From Bradyrhizobium hereditatis (GTDB lineage Bacteria > Pseudomonadota > Alphaproteobacteria > Rhizobiales > Xanthobacteraceae): a stretch of 64,000 nucleotides of DNA. Each line of letters starts with the position of its first letter. Position 1 is the stretch's first letter. The translations under genes and the position numbers were made by a program. A model generated the notes under the pieces. It was not told the origin of the DNA, did not search any database, and was given only the letters and a program-made list of their open reading frames with translations. The DNA is taken from assembly GCF_020329435.1 (NCBI RefSeq), contig NZ_JAGKJK010000014.1, positions 124,001 to 188,000 of the forward strand, in the 5' to 3' direction. This document shows positions 37,229 to 46,997 of the stretch, one piece after another.

Positions 37229-38428
37229 CTAGCCTGATCTTGATTTCAGCATCGCCGTTGTCAATGGCACAAGCATGATGCCGCGGCTATCCAGGGTCTT
37301 GGTCCAGGCGGCAAGCCGCTCGATCGAGATTGGCAGCGCCGAGGCGACGCCCACCGCCAGCCCGCGCTCCTTGGCGAGCGTCTCCAGCTTGACCAGCATC
37401 CGGTCGATTTCGGCCGAGGTCGGCACGGCATCGATGGTGAAATCGGCCTTGGCGAAGGGCATGGACTGGGCTGCCGTCAGTGACGGCGCGGTGCTGCGCG
37501 GCGAGGAGCCATCATCGAGATAGCCTAGCCCGCGCTTGGCCGCCTCGCGGATGATTGGCTGCATCACGCTATCGGTCGCGGTGAAGCGCGCGCCCATGAA
37601 ATTGGCAATGCCGGCATAGCCCTGAAATCGGCTAAGGTGCCAGTACAGCCGGTCGAGGTTCTGTTCAGGCGTCAGCGTCGTGAGCAGGGTCTGCGGGCCG
37701 GGATCATTGTCGGGATAGTCGAACGGCTCCATCGGAACCTGCAGCAGGATCTCGTGGCGCTGCGCGCGCGCCCGCTCGGCCAGCTTGGCCGGATCTGCCC
37801 CATACGGCGTGAAGGCCAGGGTCACGGCCGGCGGCAGCTTCATGATGGCATCGGCTGTCTTGTCGGCCCCAACCCCGAGGCCGCCGACGACGATAGCAAT
37901 CGCCGGCATCTTCGCGGCCCTGATTCGGTCGGCATCGGCCGCATAGACCGTGAACGGCTTTAGGCCGTCGGCAACCACCGGGATCATGCCGTAGCGCGAT
38001 TTTTCCAGAAGGCGCGGATCGATGCCGGTCATGGCCGCTGCCGGGGCCGGCTCGCCGCTCGCCTTTTCGCCGGCATCGCTGCCGATCACGACGTCCTGCC
38101 GCTTGCCGCTGGAGCCGTCGATGATGGTAACGGTCTTGCTATCGCCGACGGGGGCCTGGTGGGAGCCGGGCTTCGCAGCCTGTTCGGTGGGGCCGGAGGC
38201 CGCCGCGGGCTGCTTTTCGTCGGATGGTATGCGCAGGGCGACTCGGGCGATCGGTTCGCCGCCGAGTGGATTATCGGTAAAGAGCGCGACAGTCAGGAAG
38301 GCGACCAGGACGAGGCCAAGCAGCACGGCCAGCGCCTGCATCGCGGTGAACGGCAGCCGAAGCCGCCGCTTCCGGCGCTCCGTCTTCTGTCCGAGCGGCG
38401 TGCTCAGTTCGTCAGCCGTTTCCGTCAT
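37229..38428 (-). CDS. Divergent polysaccharide deacetylase family protein (YibQ-like)
   Basis: A 399-residue protein. The ATG at 38428 (MTETADELSTPLGQ) has GGAAGG ahead; an upstream open extension lacks homology. A single helix (LPFTAMQALAVLLGLVLVAFLTVALF, about residues 25-50) anchors it in the inner membrane. A low-complexity stretch follows, then the periplasmic domain from about 165 with KMPAIAIVVGGLGVGADKTADAIMKLPPAVTLAFTPYG and QVPMEPFDYPDNDPGPQTLLTTL, the DUF610/YibQ pattern. Often found next to ctpA and envC, as here; role in envelope or division is presumed. Confidence 0.9.
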   Translation of the reverse strand: MTETADELSTPLGQKTERRKRRLRLPFTAMQALAVLLGLVLVAFLTVALFTDNPLGGEPIARVALRIPSDEKQPAAASGPTEQAAKPGSHQAPVGDSKTVTIIDGSSGKRQDVVIGSDAGEKASGEPAPAAAMTGIDPRLLEKSRYGMIPVVADGLKPFTVYAADADRIRAAKMPAIAIVVGGLGVGADKTADAIMKLPPAVTLAFTPYGADPAKLAERARAQRHEILLQVPMEPFDYPDNDPGPQTLLTTLTPEQNLDRLYWHLSRFQGYAGIANFMGARFTATDSVMQPIIREAAKRGLGYLDDGSSPRSTAPSLTAAQSMPFAKADFTIDAVPTSAEIDRMLVKLETLAKERGLAVGVASALPISIERLAAWTKTLDSRGIMLVPLTTAMLKSRSG

Positions 38429-38535
38429 GAACCTTCCCGAATCACCCGGCCCGACGATACCACGACGGCCCGGATTCGAGCGCCTGCGCCGCTCCGTGAA
38501 AGCCGCGTTGCGAGACGTCAGGCCCGAGCCGGCCA

Positions 38536-38564
38536 TGAAAAAGGGCGGCTCGGGGGCCGCCCTT
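38536..38564 (-). terminator. Intrinsic terminator after ctpA
   Basis: A 9-bp stem AAGGGCGGC (38541-38549) with GCCGCCCTT (38556-38564), followed on the minus strand by a T-run (complement of GAAAAAGG). It ends the envC-ctpA transcript before the deacetylase-like gene. Confidence 0.88.
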
Positions 38565-38589
38565 GTTCACGGATATCTGGATCGCGGGA

Positions 38590-39945
38590 TCAGTTCGCGG
38601 CTTTGCTCGCAGGCTTCTCGACCGCGGCCTTGTCACCGGTCGTCGGGCCGCTCGCGGTCGACTTGATGCCGTGCAGCAGGTCGGCTGCGGTCTTCAGCGC
38701 CTTGTCGTCCTTGGCATCCGGCGGCACGTAGGACTGCGAGCCGGTCTTCTCATCGCCATCGTTTTTCAGGTGGCCGCGGAGCGACGCTTCGCCCTTGGTG
38801 TCGGTACGCGCCTTCAGCTCTTCTGGCACATCCTGCAGCACCTCGATGTCGGGCACGATGCCCTTGGCCTGAATCGATTTGCCCGAGGGGGTGTAGTAGC
38901 GCGCAGTGGTGAGGCGCAGCGCGCCGTTGCCGCTGCCGAGCGGGATGATGGTCTGTACCGAGCCCTTGCCGAACGAGCGCGTGCCGACCAGCGTGGCGCG
39001 CTTGTGGTCCTGCAGCGCGCCGGCGACAATTTCGGAGGCCGACGCCGAGCCGCCATTGATCAGCACGATGATCGGCCTGCCCTTGGTCAAGTCGCCTGCA
39101 TGCGCTGCGCGGCGCTGGGTTTCCTCGGCATTGCGGCCGCGGGTCGAGACGATCTCGCCGCGCTCGAGGAAGGTATCGGAAACAGTGACCGCTTCCTCCA
39201 GCAAGCCGCCGGGATTGTTGCGCAAGTCGATGATGTAGCCCTTCAGCTTGTCGCCGATCTGGTTCGAGAGATTGCCGATCTCGCGCTTCAGGCCTTCGGT
39301 GGTCTGCTCGTTGAACGTGGTGACGCGGATATAGGCGATGTCGTCTTGCTCGACGCGGGCGCGGACCGAGCGGACACGAATGTTGTCGCGCACCAGCGTG
39401 ACTTCAATCGGATTGTCCTGGCCCTTGCGGATGATCTTGAGGCGGATCTTGGTGTTGACAGGCCCGCGCATCTTCTCGACCGCCTGGTTGAGGGTGAGAC
39501 CCTGCACGGCTTCGTCGTCGAGATTGGTGATGATGTCGTTGGCCATGATGCCGGCCTTCGAAGCCGGGGTATCATCGATCGGTGAGACGACCTTGATCAG
39601 ACCGTCTTCCATCGTGACCTCGATGCCGAGGCCGCCGAACTCACCGCGGGTCTGCACCTGCATGTCGCGGAAGCTCTTGGCGTCCATGTAGCTGGAGTGC
39701 GGATCGAGACCGGTCAGCATGCCCGAGATCGCTGACTCGACCAGCTTGGAGTCGTCGGGTTTCTCGACATAGTCGCTGCGCACGCGCTCGAACACGTCGC
39801 CGAACAGATTGAGCTGGCGGTAGGTGTCTGATGTCGCGGCACGCGCCACTGATCCTATCAGCACCGAGCGCGGCTGCGTCACGAAGAGCGTCAAAGCCGC
39901 ACCGGTGGCGGCGCTGAGAAGAATTACAGAAGTCTTGCGCATCAT
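38590..39945 (-). CDS. ctpA: S41 family carboxy-terminal processing peptidase
   Basis: A 451-residue periplasmic protease. The N-terminal signal or anchor is MMRKTSVILLSAATGAALTLFVTQP. A PDZ domain lies around residues 95-180 (GGLGIEVTMEDGLIKVVSPIDDTPASKAGIMANDII). The catalytic Ser is in INGGSASASEIVAGAL and the catalytic Lys in GTRSFGKGSVQTIIPL. The C-terminus is Lys/Ala-rich. Its ATG overlaps the envC stop by four bases, so translation is coupled. It trims C-termini of envelope proteins and may control peptidoglycan hydrolases. Confidence 0.94.
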   Translation of the reverse strand: MMRKTSVILLSAATGAALTLFVTQPRSVLIGSVARAATSDTYRQLNLFGDVFERVRSDYVEKPDDSKLVESAISGMLTGLDPHSSYMDAKSFRDMQVQTRGEFGGLGIEVTMEDGLIKVVSPIDDTPASKAGIMANDIITNLDDEAVQGLTLNQAVEKMRGPVNTKIRLKIIRKGQDNPIEVTLVRDNIRVRSVRARVEQDDIAYIRVTTFNEQTTEGLKREIGNLSNQIGDKLKGYIIDLRNNPGGLLEEAVTVSDTFLERGEIVSTRGRNAEETQRRAAHAGDLTKGRPIIVLINGGSASASEIVAGALQDHKRATLVGTRSFGKGSVQTIIPLGSGNGALRLTTARYYTPSGKSIQAKGIVPDIEVLQDVPEELKARTDTKGEASLRGHLKNDGDEKTGSQSYVPPDAKDDKALKTAADLLHGIKSTASGPTTGDKAAVEKPASKAAN

Positions 39946-41327
39946 CCGCGAACCTTTTCGCCTTCACTTGTTGCCCACCATGGGCCTGAATCGATTGGAG
40001 TGCCGTCCTTACGGAACTCGACATAGAGCACCGGCTGGCTCGCGGTCGTCGCGAGAATGGATGCAACCTGGGACGTTGTCCCCATAGTCGCGACCGGCTC
40101 TCCCGTAAGTACAAACTGGCCGATGTTTACCGAAATGCGCTCCATCCCGGCGATCAGGACATGATACCCGCCCCCGGCATTGAGGATCAAGAGTTGTCCG
40201 TAGCTGCGGAAGGGTCCGGCGTAAACAACCCAGCCGTCACACGGTGTTGTGACCTGCGCCCCGGGCCGGGTTGCCAAAGAAATGCCTTTTTCCACGCCCC
40301 CGGCGCCGTCGGAACCGCCAAAATCGCGAATCTTGCGGCCATTGACCGGAAAGGCGAACAGCCCCTTGGCGGATGCGAAGGCGATCGCGGGGCTCAGCCG
40401 GGCAGGGTCCTTGAGCGCCCCGAGATTGGGCTTGCCGCCTGGGGCCGCTGGTGCGCCCTGCAAACTGGCGGTCGCGGCCGCCTTGGCAGCGCTCTTCAAA
40501 TCCTGCTCCATTTTCGCGATCAGGCCCTGCAGGCTGTCGACCTGCCGGGACAGGTTGACGGCGCGTGCGCCCTCGGCTTCCATGTCCTTTTCGATCGCGC
40601 TCTGCTTGCGCTGCCGCTCGTCCACCAGCGCGGCGAGCCTGATCTGATCGTCCTTCAGCCTGTCGCGGTCGCGCGCCAGTATGTCGCGCTCGGTGGCAAT
40701 GGTCTTGCGCAGGTTCACAAGTTCAGTGAGGTCGGCCGTGAGTTTTTCCGCGCGGCCCCGCAGCTCGGGGACGACCGATCCAAGCAGCATGGCAGTGCGC
40801 AGCGATTGCAGCGCGTCCTCAGGCCGGACCAGCAATGCCGGAGGCGTGCGCCGCCCGGCGCGTTGCAGGGCCGCGAGCACCTCGACGATTTCGGAACGGC
40901 GTGAATCGAGCGAAGCGCGGACCTGCTGCTCGCGGGCGTCGAGCGGGCGCAGCCGCCCCTCGGTCTCGCCGATGCGCGTTTCGATGCTGCGCACCTGGGT
41001 GGCGATGTCGATCAGTTGCTGATTGAGCTTGGAGCGGTCCTGTCCGATCGCTGCGATGTCGGCCTTCAGCTTCTGTTGCAGCTCGGCCGCCTTGCGCTGC
41101 TCCTCGCGCGCGGCCTCCAGCTCCTGCTCGCGCTGCTTGATCGCATCGGGCGAAACGGCGGTCGCCTGCTGTGCTGACGGCACAGATTGCGCCAGCGCCC
41201 CCGGCGAAGGCGATGTCACGGCAAGGCTCGCGGACAACAGTACCAGCGGAAGCGAGATGGCCGACGTCAGCGGCAAACCGCGGTCTGCGGTGCCTCGGCG
41301 TGAACGAATGTCCGATGTCGAATGCAT
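39942..41327 (-). CDS. EnvC-like murein hydrolase activator
   Basis: A 461-residue exported protein. A signal peptide (TSAISLPLVLLSASLAVTSPSPGALAQ) is followed by long coiled coils (about residues 60-290, rich in EQELEAAREEQRKAAELQQKL-like heptads) and a C-terminal LytM/M23 domain. The usual zinc ligands look degenerate: the first position reads VEKGISLA where active enzymes have HxGID, as in E. coli EnvC, which activates amidases without cutting. It overlaps ctpA by four bases. It likely acts at the division site. Confidence 0.9.
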   Translation of the reverse strand: MHSTSDIRSRRGTADRGLPLTSAISLPLVLLSASLAVTSPSPGALAQSVPSAQQATAVSPDAIKQREQELEAAREEQRKAAELQQKLKADIAAIGQDRSKLNQQLIDIATQVRSIETRIGETEGRLRPLDAREQQVRASLDSRRSEIVEVLAALQRAGRRTPPALLVRPEDALQSLRTAMLLGSVVPELRGRAEKLTADLTELVNLRKTIATERDILARDRDRLKDDQIRLAALVDERQRKQSAIEKDMEAEGARAVNLSRQVDSLQGLIAKMEQDLKSAAKAAATASLQGAPAAPGGKPNLGALKDPARLSPAIAFASAKGLFAFPVNGRKIRDFGGSDGAGGVEKGISLATRPGAQVTTPCDGWVVYAGPFRSYGQLLILNAGGGYHVLIAGMERISVNIGQFVLTGEPVATMGTTSQVASILATTASQPVLYVEFRKDGTPIDSGPWWATSEGEKVRG

Positions 41328-41366
41328 CCAGCCTATTTAACGGTCTCTGTATTCACCTCACCGTGC

Positions 41367-41849
41367 CTAGGCGCGATGGTAGGGATGGCCGGCCAGAATT
41401 GTCGCGGCCCGGTATATCTGTTCAAGAAGCATGACGCGAACCATTTGATGCGGCCAGGTCGCCGAGCCGAACGCAATGCGTAATTTAGCCTTGCGCTGCA
41501 AATCGGGCGAAAGTCCGTCCGCGCCGCCGATGGCGAAAATTGTATTGGCGATTCCCTCGTCCCGCCACTGGCCGAGTTGCCGGGCGAAGGTTGCGCTGTC
41601 GATGCTCTTGCCATGCTCGTCGAGCGCCACCAGCACGGATTTCTCCGGTATCGCTGCCGCAATCGCCGCAGCTTCCTCCGAGATCCGCGTCGCGGCATCA
41701 CGCGCGCGGCTCTCAGGAATTTCATGGATCGCGAGGCCGCGAAAGCCGAGCTTGCGGCCGATGTCCTCGAAGCGCTCGCGATAGCGCTCGGCCAGTTCCT
41801 GCTCCGGGCCCTGCTTCAGCCGGCCGATCGAGACCACGACGAGGCGCAT
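41367..41849 (-). CDS. rlmH: 23S rRNA pseudouridine-1915 N3-methyltransferase
   Basis: A 160-residue SPOUT methyltransferase, MRLVVVSIGRLKQGPEQELAERYRERF at the start, LVALDEHGKSIDSATFARQLGQWRDEG in the middle, FAIGGADGLSPDLQRKAKLRIAFGSATWPHQMVRVMLLEQIYRA at the SAM-binding knot. It modifies helix 69 of 23S rRNA in the assembled ribosome. Length and motifs match the family. It lies between rsfS and envC in an order widely kept in alphaproteobacteria. Confidence 0.96.
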   Translation of the reverse strand: MRLVVVSIGRLKQGPEQELAERYRERFEDIGRKLGFRGLAIHEIPESRARDAATRISEEAAAIAAAIPEKSVLVALDEHGKSIDSATFARQLGQWRDEGIANTIFAIGGADGLSPDLQRKAKLRIAFGSATWPHQMVRVMLLEQIYRAATILAGHPYHRA

Positions 41850-41944
41850 GAATATTTTTTCCGGCGTGCACTTTCCGGCACGCGCGCTTTACGCACGAGC
41901 GAACAGACTACATGCGCCTCAGCCGATTCGCACCGGCCGGGAGT

Positions 41945-42376
41945 TCAGATCGCTGCCGCCGCCGGATTCTGCGCCCACAACCTTTCCAGGTTGTAGAATT
42001 CGCGCACCTCGGGCCTGAATACGTGCAGGATCACATCGCCGGAATCGATCAGCACCCAGTCGCAATTGGGCAAGCCTTCGACATGGAGGTTCTTGATGCC
42101 GGTTTCCTTCAGGGCTTTCGTGACGTTCTCCGCGATCGCGCCGACGTGCCGGTTTGCCCGGCCGGTGGTGACGATCATGTAGTCGGAGAATGCCGATTTG
42201 CCACGAAGATCGATGGTGACCGTTTCTTCCGCCTTCATATCGTCGAGGCGGGAGAGGATCATATTCAGCGTCTTGTCGGCGTCGGGTTGCGCCTTCAAGG
42301 CCGCAGCTTGTGTCGATGTTTTACGCGTGTTCTTGGCAGACTTGCTGGGAACCTTGGGTAAAACAGACTTGGACAA
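41945..42376 (-). CDS. rsfS: Ribosome silencing factor RsfS
   Basis: A 143-residue protein that binds L14 and stops subunits joining in poor growth conditions. The core runs from about residue 35 (DKTLNMILSRLDDMKAEETVTIDLRGKSAFSDYMIVTTGRANRHVGAIAENV) to WVLIDSGDVILHVFRPEVREFYNLERLW. The N-terminal 33 residues are Lys/Ser-rich and poorly conserved. The start is uncertain: the frame opens with TTG at 42376 and no ATG occurs before the core. It is downstream of nadD on the same strand. Confidence 0.93.
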   Translation of the reverse strand: MSKSVLPKVPSKSAKNTRKTSTQAAALKAQPDADKTLNMILSRLDDMKAEETVTIDLRGKSAFSDYMIVTTGRANRHVGAIAENVTKALKETGIKNLHVEGLPNCDWVLIDSGDVILHVFRPEVREFYNLERLWAQNPAAAAI

Positions 42377-42511
42377 TACAGATGTGGCCAGGGACCATTC
42401 CTTTCACTGTATCGCGAACGCCGAATCCCGGCGTCGCGGACCATATTAGGCATGTGGGGTTAATGGTTTCAATATTCCAGTGGGCCCCGCCTGCCGGTTC
42501 GAACAAACCTG

Positions 42512-43141
42512 TCACTTCCTTGCCTTCCAACTTCCGTCGGCGTTCCTCAGTCCGGTAGACGACAGGTTCAACTTCATGCCGCTGAGGAAAGTCCAGGCGG
42601 GCGCCTGCTGATCGGCCAGCCGGGCCGCCTGATTCTCGGGCACGCGGTAGCGCGCCAGCGCTTGGGCGGCGGGAGCAGCGAGGGCCCGGAAACTCTGTGG
42701 CGGACGGTCGATCACGGCGATCGGCACTGCGGAAGCGATGCGCCGCCAGTCCTTCCAGCGATGGAACTGCGCGAGGTTGTCGGCGCCCATGATCCATACG
42801 AAACGCACGCCGGAAACGCGGCGCCGCAAATGAATAATCGTATCGACAGTGTATCTGGTGCCAATGACAGCTTCGAGACAGCTGATATCGATGCGTGGAT
42901 CGCCGGCGAGATCCCGCGCCGCCTGCGCGCGTTCGGCGAGGCCGTGCAGGGCGCCGGTATCCTTGAGCGGATTGCCCGGCGTCAGCAGCCACCAGACGCG
43001 ATCGAGCTTGAGGCGCTTGAGCGCAAACAGGCTGATGGCGCGATGCGCGGCATGCGGCGGATTGAACGAGCCGCCGAGCAGGCCGATGCGCATGCCGTCG
43101 GTGTGGAAGGGAATCGTCTGCGCGGCCGATTGCAATATCAT
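42512..43141 (-). CDS. nadD: Nicotinate-nucleotide adenylyltransferase
   Basis: About 209 residues. It makes nicotinate adenine dinucleotide from the mononucleotide and ATP in NAD synthesis. The nucleotidyltransferase motif GLLGGSFNPPHAAH and the later WIMGADNLAQFHRWKDW are clear, and the C-terminal SSTGLRN stands for the ISSTxIR motif. ATG at 43141 is used; a GTG at 43153 and an internal ATG at 43093 are other possible starts, none with a strong ribosome site. Placed between proA and rsfS. Confidence 0.93.
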   Translation of the reverse strand: MILQSAAQTIPFHTDGMRIGLLGGSFNPPHAAHRAISLFALKRLKLDRVWWLLTPGNPLKDTGALHGLAERAQAARDLAGDPRIDISCLEAVIGTRYTVDTIIHLRRRVSGVRFVWIMGADNLAQFHRWKDWRRIASAVPIAVIDRPPQSFRALAAPAAQALARYRVPENQAARLADQQAPAWTFLSGMKLNLSSTGLRNADGSWKARK

Positions 43142-43172
43142 CGGCCGGGTCACCGCATGCGCAGGCAGGCGT

Positions 43173-44465
43173 TCACGGTCGCGTCTGCCCGGTGCCGTGA
43201 ACGCGGTATTTGAAGCTCGTCAGTTGCTCGGCGCCGACCGGGCCGCGGGCGTGGAACTTGCCGGTAGCAATGCCGATTTCCGCGCCGAAGCCGAACTCGC
43301 CGCCGTCGGCGAACTGCGTCGATGCGTTGTGCAGCACGATCGCCGAATCCACTTCACTAAGGAATTTCTCGGCTGCCTTGGCGTCCTCCGCCACGATCGC
43401 ATCGGTGTGACGCGAGCCATGGCTCTGGATGTGCGCGATCGCGGCGTCCACGCCGTCGACGACCCGCGCGGCGATGACAGCATCGAGATATTCGGTATCC
43501 CAATCCTCGTCGGTTGCCGGCTTCACGCGCGCGTCGACCTTCTGTACGGCGTCGTCGCCGCGTACCTCGCAGCCGGATTCAATCAGCATCTCGACTAGCG
43601 GCTTCAGATTGGTCGCAGCGCCTGCTCGATCGACCAGCAGCGTCTCGGCCGCCCCGCAGACGCCGGTGCGGCGCATCTTCGCGTTCAGCACAATCGACTT
43701 GGCCATGTCGAGCTTGGCGCTGGCGTCGACATAGACATGGTTGATGCCTTCGAGATGCGCAAATACCGGCACGCGTGCTTCGGCCTCAACGCGTGCGACG
43801 AGGCTCTTGCCACCGCGCGGCACGATCACATCGATGCCGCCGTTCAGGCCCGAGAGCATCAACCCGACGGCCGCGCGGTCGCGCGTCGGCACCAGCGTGA
43901 TCGCGGCCTCGGGAAGGCCCGCCTCGCGCAGGCCCTGCACCAGGCAGTCATGGATCGCGCGGCAGGAGCGGAAGCTGTCGGAGCCGCCGCGCAGGATCAC
44001 GGCATTGCCGGATTTCAAGCACAGCACACCGGCATCAGCAGCGACATTGGGGCGGCTCTCGAAGATCACGCCGATCACGCCGAGCGGTACGCGCACGCGC
44101 TCGATGGTCATGCCATTCGGCCGCTGCCAGCTTCCGGTAACCGTGCCGACCGGATCGGGAATGCCGCGAACGGTGGCGACGCCGTCAGCCATGGAATCGA
44201 TCCGCCCTTGCGCCAGCGTCAGGCGGTCGATGAAGGCCGAGGTCGCGCCGCCCGCGCGCACCTCCGCGACGTCCTCGGCATTGGCAGCGAGAATCTTTGC
44301 CGCGTTGGCGCGGATCGCCCGCTCGATCGCCTCCAGCGCCCGGTTCTTCTGCTCCGGCGGCGCCAGCGCCAGCACCCGCGCGGCGGCGCGCGCTTGAGCG
44401 GCGAGGTCGGTCATCAGAGCGGGCAGATCAGCGTTGCCGTCGATTGCCTTAAGAGGGGCGGTCAT
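43173..44465 (-). CDS. proA: Glutamate-5-semialdehyde dehydrogenase
   Basis: A 430-residue NADPH-dependent enzyme that reduces gamma-glutamyl phosphate in proline synthesis. The start MTAPLKAIDGNADLP at 44465 matches homologues; an in-frame ATG at 44495 would add ten residues. The aldehyde-dehydrogenase fold shows GVIFESRPNVAADAGVLCLKSGNAVILRGG, IVPRGGKSLV, and the catalytic Cys in MRRTGVCGAAETLLVD. It follows proB on the same strand with about 130 bases between. Confidence 0.95.
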   Translation of the reverse strand: MTAPLKAIDGNADLPALMTDLAAQARAAARVLALAPPEQKNRALEAIERAIRANAAKILAANAEDVAEVRAGGATSAFIDRLTLAQGRIDSMADGVATVRGIPDPVGTVTGSWQRPNGMTIERVRVPLGVIGVIFESRPNVAADAGVLCLKSGNAVILRGGSDSFRSCRAIHDCLVQGLREAGLPEAAITLVPTRDRAAVGLMLSGLNGGIDVIVPRGGKSLVARVEAEARVPVFAHLEGINHVYVDASAKLDMAKSIVLNAKMRRTGVCGAAETLLVDRAGAATNLKPLVEMLIESGCEVRGDDAVQKVDARVKPATDEDWDTEYLDAVIAARVVDGVDAAIAHIQSHGSRHTDAIVAEDAKAAEKFLSEVDSAIVLHNASTQFADGGEFGFGAEIGIATGKFHARGPVGAEQLTSFKYRVHGTGQTRP

Positions 44466-44595
44466 CGGAAGTCCCGGAGCTTGAGTTAAGGCCATGGCCT
44501 AGCACGAAAATCCCGCTCTTGCGAGGTCCGGCGCCGGCATGGCTGGCTGGCGGTATTGGCAAACGGTAGCTCGGCCAATGGCCTAGCTGCGCACC

Positions 44596-45738
44596 CTACT
44601 TGACCGGGACCGTCCCGGCTGGCCCTACCACCAGATCGTCGCGATGAATCATCTCGGCCCGGCCGCTGATACCCAAAATCGCCATCACATCCGGCGAGGA
44701 GCGGCCCTTGATCTTCTCGGCGTCCTCGGCGTCGTAGGCGACAAGGCCACGGCCGATCTCGTGGGTGTCGGGGCCACGCACAACGACTGCGTCGCCGCGC
44801 GCGAACTGGCCGTCGATCCTGATAACACCGGCCGGCAGCAGGCTCTTGCCGGCGCGCAGCGCCGCGACCGCGCCGGCATCGATGGTCAGTGTGCCCTTCG
44901 GCTCCAGCGAACCTGCGATCCAGCGCTTTCGCGCGGTGACGGGGTTGGCCGGCGTCAGAAACCAGGTGCAGCGCCCGCCATCGGCGATCGCCTGCAGCGG
45001 ATGCTCGATCTTGCCGGAGGCGATTAGCATATGCGTGCCCGACGTCGTCGCGATCTTCGCCGCCTCGATCTTGGTGAACATGCCGCCGCGCGACAATTCG
45101 GATTCGGCCGCGCCCGCCATGCCTTCGATCTCTGAGGTAACGGACTCGACAATCGGAATCAGCTTCGCGTCGGGATTGGCGCCGGGCGGTGCGTCATAGA
45201 GGCCGTCGATATCGGACAGCAAAATCAAGAGATCGGCGCTTGTCATCGTGGCAACGCGCGCCGCGAGCCGGTCATTGTCGCCATAGCGGATTTCGTTGGT
45301 GGCAACCGTGTCGTTCTCGTTGATGACGGGTACCGCGCGCCACTCCAGGAGCTTAGCGATGGTCGAGCGGGCGTTGAGGTAGCGGCGGCGCTCCTCGGTA
45401 TCCTGCAGCGTCACCAGGATCTGTCCGGAGCCGATGCCGTGCGCCCCCAGCACCTCCGACCAGATTCGCGCCAGCGCAATCTGTCCGACGGCGGCCGCGC
45501 CCTGACTCTCCTCGAGCTTGAGCGGTCCGCGCGGCAATTTTAGCCGGCTGCGCCCGAGCGCGATCGATCCTGACGAGACCACCAGAACGTCGCGACCCTC
45601 GCCGTGGAGCTTGGCGATATCGGCCGCCAGCGCTGCGAGCCATGCCGAACGCACCTCGCCCGCATTGGAATCGATCAGCAGTGAGGAGCCGACCTTGACG
45701 ACGATGCGGCGGAAGTTTTTGAGCGTGGGGCGTTTCAT
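44596..45738 (-). CDS. proB: Glutamate 5-kinase
   Basis: A 380-residue enzyme for the first step of proline synthesis. The ATG at 45738 gives the family start MKRPTLKNFRRIVVKVGSSLLI; an extension to 45768 is not conserved. The amino acid kinase domain (VVSSGSIALGRSRL, FNEND-like VINENDTVATNEIRYGDNDRLAARVA, LLILLSDIDGLYD) is followed by a C-terminal PUA domain (from about 280). Feedback control by proline is typical of enzymes of this type. It sits between obgE and proA. Confidence 0.96.
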   Translation of the reverse strand: MKRPTLKNFRRIVVKVGSSLLIDSNAGEVRSAWLAALAADIAKLHGEGRDVLVVSSGSIALGRSRLKLPRGPLKLEESQGAAAVGQIALARIWSEVLGAHGIGSGQILVTLQDTEERRRYLNARSTIAKLLEWRAVPVINENDTVATNEIRYGDNDRLAARVATMTSADLLILLSDIDGLYDAPPGANPDAKLIPIVESVTSEIEGMAGAAESELSRGGMFTKIEAAKIATTSGTHMLIASGKIEHPLQAIADGGRCTWFLTPANPVTARKRWIAGSLEPKGTLTIDAGAVAALRAGKSLLPAGVIRIDGQFARGDAVVVRGPDTHEIGRGLVAYDAEDAEKIKGRSSPDVMAILGISGRAEMIHRDDLVVGPAGTVPVK

Positions 45739-45828
45739 GGTGCAGTCGAATGATGCGGATGAAGGCAAGCAATACGCGCCGGTTCCTGGATTTGGAAGGG
45801 GCGCGGCAGGGATAGCTTTAAGTTTGCA

Positions 45829-46881
45829 TCAGCCCTGCGGCGGCGGCACCGGGGCCCACGGGTCCTGACCGCACTTTGCCTTCTGCGAAACCGGGGCTTC
45901 GCCGATCACCTCGACCAGCGCCTTGAGTGCTTCCTGCACCCCTTCGCCAGTGACGCCGGAGAGCAGAAGCGGCGTCTTCTTCGCAGCGCGCTTCAGCCGC
46001 TCTTTCTGCTTCTTCAATTCATCCGGCGCGACTGCATCGATCTTGTTCAGCGCGACGATCTCGACCTTGTCGGCGAGATGCCCTTCATAGGCTTCGAGCT
46101 CGGTGCGCACCGTCTTGTAGGCCTTGCCGGCATGTTCGCAGGTCGCATCGATCAGGTGCAGCAGCACGCGGCAGCGCTCGACATGTCCAAGAAAGCGGTC
46201 GCCGAGGCCGGCGCCTTCATGCGCGCCCTCTATCAGTCCGGGAATGTCGGCGAGCACGAATTCGCGGCCCTGCGCGCTTACGACGCCGAGCTGCGGATGC
46301 AGCGTGGTGAAGGGGTAATCCGCGATCTTCGGCTTGGCCGCGCTGACGACGGAGAGGAAGGTCGACTTGCCGGCATTGGGCAGACCGACGAGACCGGCGT
46401 CCGCGATCAGCTTCAGCCGCAGCCAGATCCAGCGTTCCTCGCCTTCCTGCCCGGGATTGGCGTTGCGTGGTGCGCGGTTGGTGGAGGATTTGAAATGCGC
46501 ATTGCCGAAGCCGCCATTGCCACCCTCGGCGAGCACGAATTTTTCCCCGAGCTCGGTGAAGTCATGGATCAGCGTCTCGCGATCCTCATCGAAGATCTGC
46601 GTACCGACAGGCACTTTGAGCACAATCGATTTGCCGTTGGCGCCATGGCGGTCCTTGCCCATGCCATTGCCGCCCTTCTGCGCCTTGAAATGCTGCTGAT
46701 AGCGATAGTCGATAAGCGTGTTCAGCCCATCCACCACCTCGACGATGACGTCGCCGCCGCGGCCGCCATTGCCGCCGGAAGGTCCACCGAACTCGATGAA
46801 CTTCTCCCGGCGGAACGCCACGCAGCCGTTGCCGCCGTCGCCGGAGCGGATATAGACCTTTGCCTCGTCAAGGAATTTCAT
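45829..46881 (-). CDS. obgE: GTPase ObgE
   Basis: A 350-residue ribosome-associated GTPase. ATG at 46881 gives the standard start MKFLDEAKVYIRSGDGGNGCVAFRREKF with the glycine-rich Obg domain (residues 1-158). G motifs: G1 GLPNAGKSTFL, G3 DIPGLIEGAHEGAGLG, G4 LNKID, G5 LLSGVTGEGV. An open extension to 46938 is unconserved. It links ribosome assembly and growth control. It is the last of the conserved rplU-rpmA-obgE set, here separated by a GNAT gene, a plus-strand transporter and a MaoC gene. Confidence 0.96.
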   Translation of the reverse strand: MKFLDEAKVYIRSGDGGNGCVAFRREKFIEFGGPSGGNGGRGGDVIVEVVDGLNTLIDYRYQQHFKAQKGGNGMGKDRHGANGKSIVLKVPVGTQIFDEDRETLIHDFTELGEKFVLAEGGNGGFGNAHFKSSTNRAPRNANPGQEGEERWIWLRLKLIADAGLVGLPNAGKSTFLSVVSAAKPKIADYPFTTLHPQLGVVSAQGREFVLADIPGLIEGAHEGAGLGDRFLGHVERCRVLLHLIDATCEHAGKAYKTVRTELEAYEGHLADKVEIVALNKIDAVAPDELKKQKERLKRAAKKTPLLLSGVTGEGVQEALKALVEVIGEAPVSQKAKCGQDPWAPVPPPQG

Positions 46882-46997
46882 GATCGCCACTAGGTAGGGC
46901 AGTGGGCGCCTGACGGCAACCCTCAAGCGGTACCACACTGGCGAAAAGCCTTAATTTTCGGCCGTTTTTGCGTTTCCGGGCCAGACGCGGACGGTCG